From NCBI GenBank assembly GCA_031257955.1, contig JAIRNQ010000108.1:1-5795 (forward strand): a stretch of 5,795 nucleotides of DNA. The letters are read 5' to 3'. The translations under genes were made by a program, and so were the position numbers. Below, piece after piece: positions 1 through 5,601 of this stretch. The notes under the pieces are model-generated. The model saw only the letters and a list, made by a program, of their open reading frames with translations, was not told the origin of the DNA and made no database searches. This stretch comes from Deltaproteobacteria bacterium (GTDB lineage Bacteria > Desulfobacterota > Desulfarculia > Adiutricales > Adiutricaceae). Position 1 is the first letter of the stretch. Every line of letters starts with the position of its first letter.

Positions 1-7
1 AAGAGGT

Positions 8-35
8 ATTACACAAAGACATCTTTCCGTATAAT
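8..35 (+). promoter_or_regulatory. Probable sigma70-type promoter of methyltransferase 1
   Basis: A perfect -10 hexamer TATAAT lies at 30-35. ATTACA at 8-13 matches four of the six -35 consensus bases (TTGACA), with a 16-base spacer. Transcription would start near position 42, giving a 5' leader of roughly 50 bases before the ATG at 93. The sequence further upstream is outside the window, so the gene could also be read from an earlier promoter. Confidence 0.5.
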
Positions 36-80
36 GGACAAGTTAACCTTTAAAACTTCTATGACGGGACAATATTGTTG

Positions 81-87
81 AAGAAGG
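81..87 (+). promoter_or_regulatory. Ribosome binding site that sets the start of methyltransferase 1
   Basis: AAGAAGG ends five bases before the ATG at 93, a normal Shine-Dalgarno distance. The reading frame also has TTG codons at 75 and 78, but starting there would place this purine-rich site inside the gene. The site therefore favours ATG 93 over the longer TTG-started frame. Confidence 0.6.
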
Positions 88-92
88 TCGTA

Positions 93-1184
93 ATGAAAGC
101 GGAGCTTAAAACTGAAACAAAACAGAGTAGGTTCTTTGGATTACCCAAGAACGTCAAGCAAGACCCAGCCCCTCGCCTCATCTCTCTGTTCTCAGGGTGC
201 GGAGGCCTCGATCTAGGATTTCGGCAAGCCGGGTTCGAGAGCGTATGGGCCAACGATTTCGATTCCGACGCCCAAGCCGTATACTCGTTAAACCTTGGCG
301 ATATAGACAAACGGGACATTAAAACGGTTAGAGAAAATGAAATCCCTGACGGGGAAGTATTGACGGCCGGCTTTCCATGCCAACCTTTTTCAAACGCGGG
401 AAATCGAAAATGCGTCCATGATGCGCGCGGCCTGCTCTACAAAGAGTGTTTACGTATAATCAAGAGTAAAATGGTCCAAGTTATAGTTTTCGAGAACGTA
501 AGAGGAATATTATCCACAAAATATACGGACGGTAGAAACTTAACAACTGTAATAAAAGAATATTTATCTAAAATTGTTAGTATTGGCTATAACGTAGTTT
601 GCCAGCTAGTAAATTCAGTAGATTATGGTGTCCCACAAAACCGCCATAGAGTTTTCTTTGTTGGAGTAGGCAAAGATTTAGATAAAAGATACAAATTCCC
701 TGAGAAGAAAGATAAAAATAATCTTACATTAAAAACGATATTAAAAGTGTCCCAAAATGCGTTAAATCATGTTCATTGGAACTTAGCGCCACAAGCGCGG
801 GAAATGCTTCGCCACATCCCACAGGGAGGCTCATGGAAAGACGTCCCCTACGAAACGTTGGCGCCTCGGTTTAAGAAAATTCGAGACAACATGAGAAAAT
901 ATCACTCGCCCAATTTATATAGACGGTTTTCGCTCGATGAAATCAGCGGAACAATAACCGCGTCGGCGCAACCCGAAAACTGTGGCATCGTTCATCCAAC
1001 CGAGGACAGGCGATATACCATCCGGGAAATCGCTAGAATCCAAACGTTCCCGGACGAATTCAAATTCATCACGGATTCTACCCGAGAGATAACCGCCATG
1101 TATAAAGTAATAGGCAACGCCGTCCCCGTGACTTTAGCCAAGGTAATTGCCATGAGTATAATGAAACAAGTATTTCAACAATAA
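93..1184 (+). CDS. DNA (cytosine-5-)-methyltransferase 1
   Basis: This 363-residue enzyme should transfer a methyl group from S-adenosylmethionine to C5 of a target cytosine in duplex DNA. The C5-methyltransferase motifs appear in canonical order: motif I SLFSGCGGLDLGF (31-43, cofactor binding), ND at 54-55, motif IV GFPCQPFS (93-100, catalytic Cys96), motif VI ENV (134-136), motif VIII QNRHRVFFVG (182-191), motif IX RRYTIREIARIQTFP (306-320) and motif X GNAVP (341-345). The short target recognition region lies between about 195 and 300. Length is normal for a single-domain bacterial enzyme. About 27 residues precede motif I, and ATG 93 is chosen over TTG 75 because of its ribosome binding site. 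Its middle part (about 470-780) is clearly AT-rich compared with the kinase and der genes, which suggests horizontal acquisition. No cognate endonuclease is in view, so it may be an orphan, or its partner may lie upstream. The recognition sequence cannot be read from the protein. Confidence 0.95.
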   Translation: MKAELKTETKQSRFFGLPKNVKQDPAPRLISLFSGCGGLDLGFRQAGFESVWANDFDSDAQAVYSLNLGDIDKRDIKTVRENEIPDGEVLTAGFPCQPFSNAGNRKCVHDARGLLYKECLRIIKSKMVQVIVFENVRGILSTKYTDGRNLTTVIKEYLSKIVSIGYNVVCQLVNSVDYGVPQNRHRVFFVGVGKDLDKRYKFPEKKDKNNLTLKTILKVSQNALNHVHWNLAPQAREMLRHIPQGGSWKDVPYETLAPRFKKIRDNMRKYHSPNLYRRFSLDEISGTITASAQPENCGIVHPTEDRRYTIREIARIQTFPDEFKFITDSTREITAMYKVIGNAVPVTLAKVIAMSIMKQVFQQ

Positions 1185-1204
1185 TTCAAGGGACGTAACT
1201 TGAA
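1185..1204 (+). repeat. Short inverted repeat directly after methyltransferase 1 stop
   Basis: TTCAAG (1185-1190) and CTTGAA (1199-1204) form a perfect 6-bp inverted repeat around an 8-base loop, starting at the base after the TAA stop. There is no following T-run, so it is not a convincing intrinsic terminator. It could slow RNA decay or be chance. Confidence 0.3.
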
Positions 1205-1339
1205 CGATACCGCCCAAGCATATTAGCATATTCGCTAGGGCTAATGATTGGTGTAGGTGTATGTAGTAAAGACGAAAATAAGTATATAATTCGATTCCTC
1301 TTCTCAAAATGGAGCTATCTCGAAAAAAATAAGATTTAG
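1199..1339 (+). pseudogene. Possible LAGLIDADG-type endonuclease remnant
   Basis: The frame is open from 1199 to a TAG at 1337-1339 and contains LAYSLGLMIGVG followed by SKDENKYIIRFLFSK and LEK. This recalls the opening of single-motif LAGLIDADG homing endonucleases, whose pattern is roughly LAYLLGLLIGDG, a strand pair with SK, then a helix with LEK. The acidic residue expected in the GDG position is Val here, so catalysis would be lost. The only ATG (1244) falls inside the motif, no ribosome binding site is seen, and the frame ends after about 46 codons. If real, it is a dead fragment. In AT-rich DNA such a match could also be chance, so confidence is low. Confidence 0.25.
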
Positions 1340-1652
1340 GCCATAGATAATCGAAATGATAAACAAAACAATGGGTTCTTCCTGATTGTTATGTAACTAT
1401 ATTGAAAATTTGTTCAAATATGCCATAAATAAGGGATTCCAAAAAATGTAGCCTGTCATCGATCCATCATATAAAACAATTTTTAAAGCGATGAGCGCTA
1501 AAATTTAAGCTAGTTTAAACGCAAACTCCAAGCAACCCTCGCGGAACAACGTATTGAAATATTAAAATTTCTATGAGTAAAACAGGTAGCTATTAGTCTT
1601 ATACTTAAACCGCAAAACCTTATTCTTTTGCTTTTATTTCAATGGAGCGAAC

Positions 1653-3353
1653 ATGCCCGAGAAGCTGGGATTTCTCTTACCGGACTGCCGCCCGATCCCT
1701 CCAACTAACGTACCTTTAGCAATACCGTCCATTATTTCCGACTCTGTCCTAAAGCGTAAGATCTCCCGCTTGAATGCTGGTGAACCTCCAAGATTCATGG
1801 ACCTTTTCGCAGGCTGCGGAGGTATCTCCTTAGGCTTCGCCTCTGCCGGTTTCGAGCTTGTCGCCTCGGTAGAGCTGGACAAATGGGCGGCAGAGTCGCA
1901 TTCGGCCAATCTCATTAATGCTCTCCACGGAACTCATTTGTCAGCCCATCAAAAGCCTCGTGACATCACCGTGGAAGACCCCGCCTCCATATTCCGTGAC
2001 TATGGCTTAGTTGGTTCCGTAGACGACTACGTGGACGTTCTGGTCGGCGGCCCTCCATGCCAAGCCTTCGCACGAGTCGGTCGGGCCAAGCTTCGCTATG
2101 ACGCTCTTCGCCGCAATGAGGGAGACGCCCAAATAGCTCATCTGGTTGACAGCCGGGTGAACCTTTGGGAGCGTTATCTTTATTTCGTCCGCGAGACCAA
2201 ACCTTTGGCCTTACTGTTAGAGAACGTACCTGACATACTCAACCACGGGGGTAAAAACGTGGTGGAGTCCATCGCCGGTCAACTTTGCTCGCTTGGATAT
2301 TTGGTGAATTACACTCTGCTCAACGCTTCCTGGTTTGGTGTCCCCCAGGCTCGCGAGCGCATGTTCTTGGTCGGAGTTCATCAAGCTCTAGAGCGCGACC
2401 CGTTCTTCCCGGCCCCGACCCATTATTTTGAACTACCATCTGGGTATGCTTCTTCCAGGGCTACCGCCCTTAAATTAGTGAGAAGTCGCAATCCAAGCAA
2501 TAACAATAAACCGCTTCCTCGACCTGAAACCGCAAAAGCGGGGCAACACTATTTCCAAGTCCGTGAACCGTCCGTAGATGACGGGTTGCCGCCAACCACC
2601 ACGGCAGGCGAAGCCCTAGCGGATCTACCGCCTATTTTTGCTTTGGAACTTTTGAAAAAGGGCCTTCTCATTCGAGGACGGAAAGATCCATCTCAAAAGA
2701 CTTTCTACGCGTCGGACATCCCGACAACGGATTGGTCCCGACTCATGAGGCAGTGGCCAAACTTCGGCACCGAAGACGTTACGACCGGCCATGTCATTCG
2801 TTACCTCCCACGCGATTACAAGTTTTTCCGCCTTATGGGAGAGGGATGGAGCTATCCTGACATTTGGCGCTTTGTCGAAGATAAGCGATACCAGCTTCTA
2901 GTTAAACTGTGGAATGGCCAAGATGTGGATCGTTCCTTCATTGAAACGAAAAACAAAGAAATCATTAAAGACTGGACCATTCCCTACGACCCCAACAAAT
3001 TTCCCAACAAATGGGGTAAACTAAGCCACGACAAGCCGGCTAACACACTGCTCGCACACCTGGGAAAAGACTCTTATAGCCATATTCACTACGACGACCG
3101 GCAAGCCCGGACGATATCGGTACGCGAGGCGGCCCGTTTGCAGTCATTTCCCGATGGGTTTGTTTTCCATGGATCCATGAACCCGGCTTTCAATCAAATA
3201 GGGAACGCCGTCCCTCCGCTGCTTGCCTATGCCCTGGCCATGACCTTTCGTCGAATTTTGGGTTGCCGGAAGCTTCCCGACTTGCGGGAGGGGCTGTTAG
3301 GTATAACTGACCGTATATTGGCAAGAACAATCAATAAAGGTGAATCAAATTGA
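1653..3353 (+). CDS. DNA (cytosine-5-)-methyltransferase 2, large type
   Basis: This 566-residue protein is a second C5-cytosine DNA methyltransferase using S-adenosylmethionine. Motifs seen are motif I FMDLFAGCGGISLGFASAGF (48-67), acidic VELD (73-76), motif IV GGPPCQAFARVGR (132-144, catalytic Cys136), motif VI ENV (190-192), motif VIII QARERMFLVG (232-241), motif IX RTISVREAARLQSFP (486-500) and motif X QIGNAVP (515-521). The region between VIII and IX is about 240 residues, far longer than in methyltransferase 1, so the recognition domain is large or carries an insertion. The ATG at 1653 is preceded by GGAG (1644-1647) at five bases. The proteins share only the family motifs, so this is not a tandem duplication. 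Related large enzymes are often found in restriction or defence islands, but no nuclease or helicase gene follows here. Target sequence unknown. Confidence 0.95.
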   Translation: MPEKLGFLLPDCRPIPPTNVPLAIPSIISDSVLKRKISRLNAGEPPRFMDLFAGCGGISLGFASAGFELVASVELDKWAAESHSANLINALHGTHLSAHQKPRDITVEDPASIFRDYGLVGSVDDYVDVLVGGPPCQAFARVGRAKLRYDALRRNEGDAQIAHLVDSRVNLWERYLYFVRETKPLALLLENVPDILNHGGKNVVESIAGQLCSLGYLVNYTLLNASWFGVPQARERMFLVGVHQALERDPFFPAPTHYFELPSGYASSRATALKLVRSRNPSNNNKPLPRPETAKAGQHYFQVREPSVDDGLPPTTTAGEALADLPPIFALELLKKGLLIRGRKDPSQKTFYASDIPTTDWSRLMRQWPNFGTEDVTTGHVIRYLPRDYKFFRLMGEGWSYPDIWRFVEDKRYQLLVKLWNGQDVDRSFIETKNKEIIKDWTIPYDPNKFPNKWGKLSHDKPANTLLAHLGKDSYSHIHYDDRQARTISVREAARLQSFPDGFVFHGSMNPAFNQIGNAVPPLLAYALAMTFRRILGCRKLPDLREGLLGITDRILARTINKGESN

Positions 3354-3656
3354 ATTTACTAATTTTACGACTTTTAACGAATAGCGGCCTGGGATAGTTC
3401 CTTGAGTATCGACGCCAAGGTAAGGCGACATCGAAACAACGGGCTATCAACTTCAATGGACCCGTAGTGGCTCGGGTGTTTCCCGTTGCTAGCGAAACCG
3501 CCCAAATTGAAACGAATAATAGTCTCTATATTGTAATATAATTTAATATCTTGCCATCTCCCCACATAGTTTCCGTTAGTGGCCGCCGTAATGGACAACT
3601 GGCCAGCCAATGAAGGGCTTTATGGGCATTGGGTCAGGCGTTAAGGCGGGCGGCGG
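3354..3656. other. Ambiguous stretch between methyltransferase 2 and the lipoprotein gene
   Basis: The two flanking genes converge here (one + and one -), so terminators would be expected, yet I find no stem followed by a T-run on either strand. Composition shifts from AT-rich near 3354-3380 and 3520-3555 to GC-rich near 3600-3656. This is consistent with the right edge of an acquired island. The only candidate gene is the doubtful 78-codon frame on the - strand. Confidence 0.4.
3374..3610 (-). CDS. Doubtful small hypothetical protein
   Basis: This 78-codon frame begins at a TTG (3610-3608) with no clear ribosome binding site and matches no family I recognise. There is no signal peptide, membrane segment or repeat. 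The protein has a plausible mix of residues, ending in LASILKELSQAAIR. However, the opposite strand also has an open stretch (3398-3541) of similarly plausible composition without a usable early start, so the coding strand is unclear. It may be a genuine small gene downstream of the lipoprotein on the same strand, a gene remnant, or chance. Confidence 0.22.
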   Translation of the reverse strand: MAGQLSITAATNGNYVGRWQDIKLYYNIETIIRFNLGGFASNGKHPSHYGSIEVDSPLFRCRLTLASILKELSQAAIR

Positions 3657-4010
3657 TCACCTTTGGAAGGTTATTTCGGTAACTATGCCGTTGGTGAATT
3701 GAACCTGGAAATCGGTGGTATCCCTGGCCCTGACCGAGCCGTTTTGGGCTTGGATGGTGATTCTGTAAGCGGAAGACTCGTTCGGGTTGTCGGGTGCCCG
3801 ATAGCTATGAAGTTCCACGGTGTTTCCGGACACGGTCTCGGTTTTTACTTCATTTGACTGCCCAATCATGTGAGTGAGCTGTTCTCTGTTCGTTTGGCCG
3901 AGAATGACATAGCCCTCAATGACGCGCGAAGGGAGGCCTCTGGGGGTCTCGTAGGGCACGCAAGCGAGCAAAAATATAGAGGCCAACGCCACTGTCAGTA
4001 GTTTTTTCAT
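3657..4010 (-). CDS. Small BamE/SmpA-like outer-membrane lipoprotein
   Basis: This 117-residue protein begins MKKLLTVALASIFLLAC. It has a Lys-rich start, a hydrophobic stretch and a lipobox LLAC, so signal peptidase II should cleave before Cys17 and the protein should be lipid-anchored. The residue after Cys is Val, not Asp, which favours sorting to the outer membrane. The mature part contains ILGQTNREQLTHMIGQSN, recalling the G-T-REQ-V-LG-P opening of BamE/SmpA/OmlA-fold lipoproteins, and ends with FTNGIVTEITFQR, like the closing strand with an NG turn. Assignment to the fold is moderate; a role in beta-barrel assembly is not implied. ATG 4010 is chosen because GAGGT (4016-4020) precedes it by five bases and it starts the signal peptide. 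A 28-residue upstream extension to ATG 4094 would bury that signal and run through the promoter. It stands alone on this strand. Confidence 0.8.
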   Translation of the reverse strand: MKKLLTVALASIFLLACVPYETPRGLPSRVIEGYVILGQTNREQLTHMIGQSNEVKTETVSGNTVELHSYRAPDNPNESSAYRITIQAQNGSVRARDTTDFQVQFTNGIVTEITFQR

Positions 4011-4040
4011 GAGGCACCTCGTTGGGAAAATATAAGCTAT

Positions 4041-4076
4041 AGTATAAATTATACGACATTCCGGCTCAAGTGGGAA
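4041..4076 (-). promoter_or_regulatory. Promoter region of the lipoprotein gene, two overlapping candidates
   Basis: Read on the - strand, TATAAT (4053-4048) lies 17 bases from TTCCCA (4076-4071), a four-of-six -35. A second pair, TATACT (4046-4041) with TTGAGC (4069-4064), also has a 17-base spacer. Both would start transcription about 20-30 bases before the ATG at 4010. I cannot tell which is used, or whether both are. Confidence 0.5.
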
Positions 4077-4101
4077 CTTGGGGACTTGGGGCATGACTTG
4101 G
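4067..4101. repeat. Inverted and direct ACTTG repeats upstream of the lipoprotein promoter
   Basis: CAAGT (4067-4071) and ACTTG (4076-4080) form a 5-bp inverted repeat with a 4-base loop, overlapping the candidate -35 elements. ACTTGGGG then occurs twice back to back (4076-4083 and 4084-4091), with a further ACTTGG at 4096-4101. The placement would suit a regulator binding site, but the units are short and chance is possible. Confidence 0.35.
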
Positions 4102-4146
4102 CCGGCTCCTTCGTTTTTTTAATCCCACCTTTTTTTGTCTGGACTC

Positions 4147-4175
4147 TCGACAGGTTAAATAATTTCCTATATAAT
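4147..4175 (+). promoter_or_regulatory. Near-consensus sigma70-type promoter
   Basis: TCGACA at 4147-4152 matches five of six -35 bases, and TATAAT at 4170-4175 is a perfect -10, with an optimal 17-base spacer. This is the best promoter in the window. It points toward the kinase, with predicted initiation near 4182, about 305 bases before the ATG at 4487. The transcript may serve kinase-der, or may be a separate small RNA. Confidence 0.65.
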
Positions 4176-4235
4176 AGCTTCTGTGTTAGGATTATAAGGT
4201 AGATAAATCCTGCTTGTGGTTAACTCCGATCAAAC

Positions 4236-4262
4236 TTTCCTAACTTAGGCTTAGTTAGGAAA
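4236..4262 (+). repeat. Perfect 10-bp inverted repeat in the leader
   Basis: TTTCCTAACT (4236-4245) pairs exactly with AGTTAGGAAA (4253-4262) around the 7-base loop TAGGCTT. In RNA this is a stable stem-loop about 55 bases after the predicted transcription start. No T-run follows, so simple termination is unlikely. As DNA it could be an operator for a dimeric regulator. Confidence 0.6.
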
Positions 4263-4297
4263 AGCGATGTTGGAAGTGACCAGATATACGCTTTATT

Positions 4298-4325
4298 TAG
4301 AGCCTTTTGCCAGAAGTTGGCTCTA
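4298..4325 (+). repeat. Hairpin with two mutually exclusive pairings
   Basis: TAGAGCC (4298-4304) pairs perfectly with GGCTCTA (4319-4325) across a 14-base loop. Inside, GCCA (4309-4312) can instead pair with TGGC (4318-4321). The two foldings share bases 4319-4321 and exclude each other. This could be a switch-like structure or coincidence; the inner stem is short. Confidence 0.4.
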
Positions 4326-4346
4326 GGCCGATGGCCGGCGGACCTC

Positions 4347-4430
4347 CCTGGCTTCCCCGGAGGCGGGAGTCGCCCTTGGCAACCCCGAAGGCGGGATTCG
4401 CCCTGGGCAACCCCGAAGGCGGGAGTCGCC
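4347..4430 (+). repeat. Three tandem 28-bp GC-rich repeats
   Basis: Units lie at 4347-4374, 4375-4402 and 4403-4430. Their shared core is CCCCGAAGGCGGGAGTCGCC; the first unit has CGGAGG for CGAAGG, and the second has ATTC for AGTC. Units two and three differ at only two positions. A further TGGGC start follows at 4431. Unit length is not a multiple of three and no frame codes through them with support, so they are noncoding. There are no spacers, so this is not a CRISPR array. Confidence 0.8.
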
Positions 4431-4486
4431 TGGGCTGGTCAGGTCTGGAGTTTGTTTTAGTGGGTTTTTTTTGGTAGCGCGGTTTC

Positions 4487-5497
4487 ATGGTCACTGAGGG
4501 AATCATCCAAAACCAGGCCCTGTCTTGGGCCAGGGAGCGGCTGGGCGATCCGGCGGCCGAAGTGGAGGCCTTGCCCGGGGAAGCTTCGGGTCGGCGATTC
4601 GCCAGGATTCGGGGCGGGTTCGGGACGGCCATGCTCATGGTCGGGCCGGACGAGGCGGAAAACCTCAAGTGGCACGATTTGGGACTGAAGTTTTGGGCGG
4701 CCGGGCTGGCGGTTCCGGAGATTTTCGTTGGCGATCTGAGGCGTGGCTACTTTCTGATGGAGGATCTGGGCGAGGGGCGATTGGATCGCTTGGCCCTGGG
4801 GGGCGCTGCGCCGGCCGAACTGGCCGAGGCCTACCTTGGGGTGGCCGAGACCTTGGCCGACTGGCACGAGCGGGCCCTGGAGGCCGCCGGCGAACTGGCC
4901 CTGGCCAACCCGCCTTATGAGGCCGAGTCAGTCAAAACCCTGGAGTGGGACTACTTCGTCGCCGGCTTGCGGCTAATCGATTTGCCGCTGGTCATCCACG
5001 AGGATATCGACGCCGAGGCGGTCAGGCTCTGCCGGGCCGTGTCCTTCGCCGACGGGAGGCGGGTCTTGATCCACCGGGATTTCCAGAGCCGCAACCTGAT
5101 GGTGACCCAGTGCGGTCCGAAGATCGTCGACTGGCAAGGGGCCAGGCTGGGACCGGCCACCTACGATCTGGGTAGCCTTTTGTGGGATCCTTACGTGAAC
5201 CTAGACGCCTCAATCCATTATTCATGCGTGAATGCCTATCTGCGGGCCCGCAACCTCCCGGAACCCGACGAGGCCTTTTGGAACGATCTGGCCCTATCCA
5301 GTCTCATGCGGCTCATGCAAGCCACCGGGGCCTACGCCAAACTCTCCCGTATCGACAACTTGGCGCATTACGGGGCTTATCTTTTGCCGGCCGTCAATAG
5401 AATGTCCGAAATAGTCGATTTTCTCGGCTCCAGGGATTACCCCATGATTTATGAACTTATCGAGTCGGCGGCCTTGGCCCTCGGGGGCCCAAAGTGA
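4487..5497 (+). CDS. AmgK-like sugar kinase, aminoglycoside-phosphotransferase fold
   Basis: This 336-residue protein belongs to the aminoglycoside-phosphotransferase/choline-kinase fold. It is closest in style to AmgK, the anomeric N-acetylmuramate/N-acetylglucosamine kinase of cell-wall sugar recycling. Seen are a nucleotide-loop-like GEASGRRFARI (31-41), hinge-like YFLMEDLGEG (88-97), catalytic loop HRDFQSRNLMV (196-206, base Asp198, Asn203), metal-binding DWQGAR (215-220, Asp215) and GPATYDLGSLLWDPYV (222-237). Length fits AmgK. It is cytoplasmic, with no signal peptide. AmgK works with the nucleotidyltransferase MurU, which is not in the window, so the exact substrate remains inferred. 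The ATG at 4487 follows an in-frame TAG at 4475, and no good Shine-Dalgarno is seen. The stop overlaps the GTG of the next mini-ORF (GTGA). Its final residues GGPK resemble the repeat that follows, so the C-terminus may have been touched by the repeat expansion. Confidence 0.85.
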   Translation: MVTEGIIQNQALSWARERLGDPAAEVEALPGEASGRRFARIRGGFGTAMLMVGPDEAENLKWHDLGLKFWAAGLAVPEIFVGDLRRGYFLMEDLGEGRLDRLALGGAAPAELAEAYLGVAETLADWHERALEAAGELALANPPYEAESVKTLEWDYFVAGLRLIDLPLVIHEDIDAEAVRLCRAVSFADGRRVLIHRDFQSRNLMVTQCGPKIVDWQGARLGPATYDLGSLLWDPYVNLDASIHYSCVNAYLRARNLPEPDEAFWNDLALSSLMRLMQATGAYAKLSRIDNLAHYGAYLLPAVNRMSEIVDFLGSRDYPMIYELIESAALALGGPK

Positions 5498-5601
5498 AAG
5501 CGGCCAACGCTTCGGTGGGGGGCAGCAAAATAAAAGAGGTTACCGCTTCGGTGGGACCCAAAGTGAAAGCGGTAATCGCTTTGGTGGGGCGTGCGAAGTG
5601 A
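5494..5601 (+). CDS. 35-codon mini-ORF made of der-start repeats
   Basis: GTG at 5494 overlaps the kinase stop as GTGA, and the frame runs through three repeat copies to TGA at 5599-5601. It encodes 35 residues in three units: MKAANASVGGSK, IKEVTASVGPK and VKAVIALVGRAK. The last matches the Der N-terminus MKAVIALVGR exactly after the first residue. It stops before the Walker A lysine, so it has no nucleotide-binding function. It is either translated as a coupling leader for der or is a by-product of repeat expansion. The overlap geometry is certain; translation is unproven. Confidence 0.4.
   Translation: MKAANASVGGSKIKEVTASVGPKVKAVIALVGRAK

Larger units (their letters stand above)
1185..1652. 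other. AT-rich intergenic gap without an intact gene
   Basis: These 468 bases between the two methyltransferase genes are strongly AT-rich with many stops in all frames. They include a possible endonuclease scrap (1199-1339). A 20-codon helical-looking piece lies at 1514-1573 (reading KLQATLAEQRIEILKFL before TGA). A TATAAT sits at 1285-1290 and a TATACT at 1600-1605, neither with a good -35 at the usual distance; the latter is a possible -10 for methyltransferase 2. A GTTTAAAC palindrome lies at 1513-1520. The pattern suits a decayed gene or genes, such as a lost endonuclease of the same island, but no family can be assigned with confidence. Confidence 0.5.
4176..4486 (+). other. Long untranslated leader or intergenic region before the kinase
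   Basis: No convincing gene lies in these 311 bases. They hold a perfect 10-bp inverted repeat (4236-4262), a second hairpin with two alternative pairings (4298-4325), three tandem 28-bp GC-rich repeats (4347-4430) and an 8-T run (4465-4472). Composition changes from AT-rich before about 4320 to GC-rich after it, which may mark the border of native host DNA. I do not recognise a known riboswitch. Confidence 0.45.

Noticed and set aside
59..319. 86-codon frame on the - strand over the start of methyltransferase 1
   Set aside because: It lies opposite a strongly supported gene with canonical motifs and shows no family resemblance.
1185..1652. Intact restriction endonuclease or vsr gene between the methyltransferases
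   Set aside because: Stops occur in every frame at short intervals and no Vsr or PD-(D/E)XK motif was seen; only short scraps remain.
1634..1915. 93-codon frame on the - strand over the start of methyltransferase 2
   Set aside because: It covers motif I of methyltransferase 2 on the opposite strand; low-complexity composition and no start signal mark it as a shadow.
4011..4094. 28-residue N-terminal extension of the lipoprotein to ATG 4094
   Set aside because: AAGGAG (4111-4106) precedes that ATG, but at 11 bases. The extension would bury the signal peptide and contain the promoter, while ATG 4010 has a better-spaced site and begins the signal peptide exactly.
4347..4430. CRISPR array
   Set aside because: The 28-bp units abut with no unique spacers, and no cas genes are present.
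4440..4473. Intrinsic terminator ending in the 8-T run at 4465-4472
   Set aside because: No stable stem lies directly before the T-run, so a standard Rho-independent terminator is not supported.
4297..4867. Two overlapping - strand frames over the leader and kinase start
   Set aside because: Pro/Arg/Gly-rich translations typical of antisense reading of GC-rich coding DNA; the kinase on the + strand has clear catalytic motifs.
4525..5414. Several + and - strand alternative frames inside the kinase
   Set aside because: Shadows of a GC-rich gene, with Gly/Arg/Pro-rich products and no recognisable domain.
4487..5497. Aminoglycoside antibiotic resistance gene
   Set aside because: The fold is shared, but the HRDFQSRNLM loop and GPATYDLGSLL segment fit AmgK-like sugar kinases better, and the setting beside der is housekeeping.
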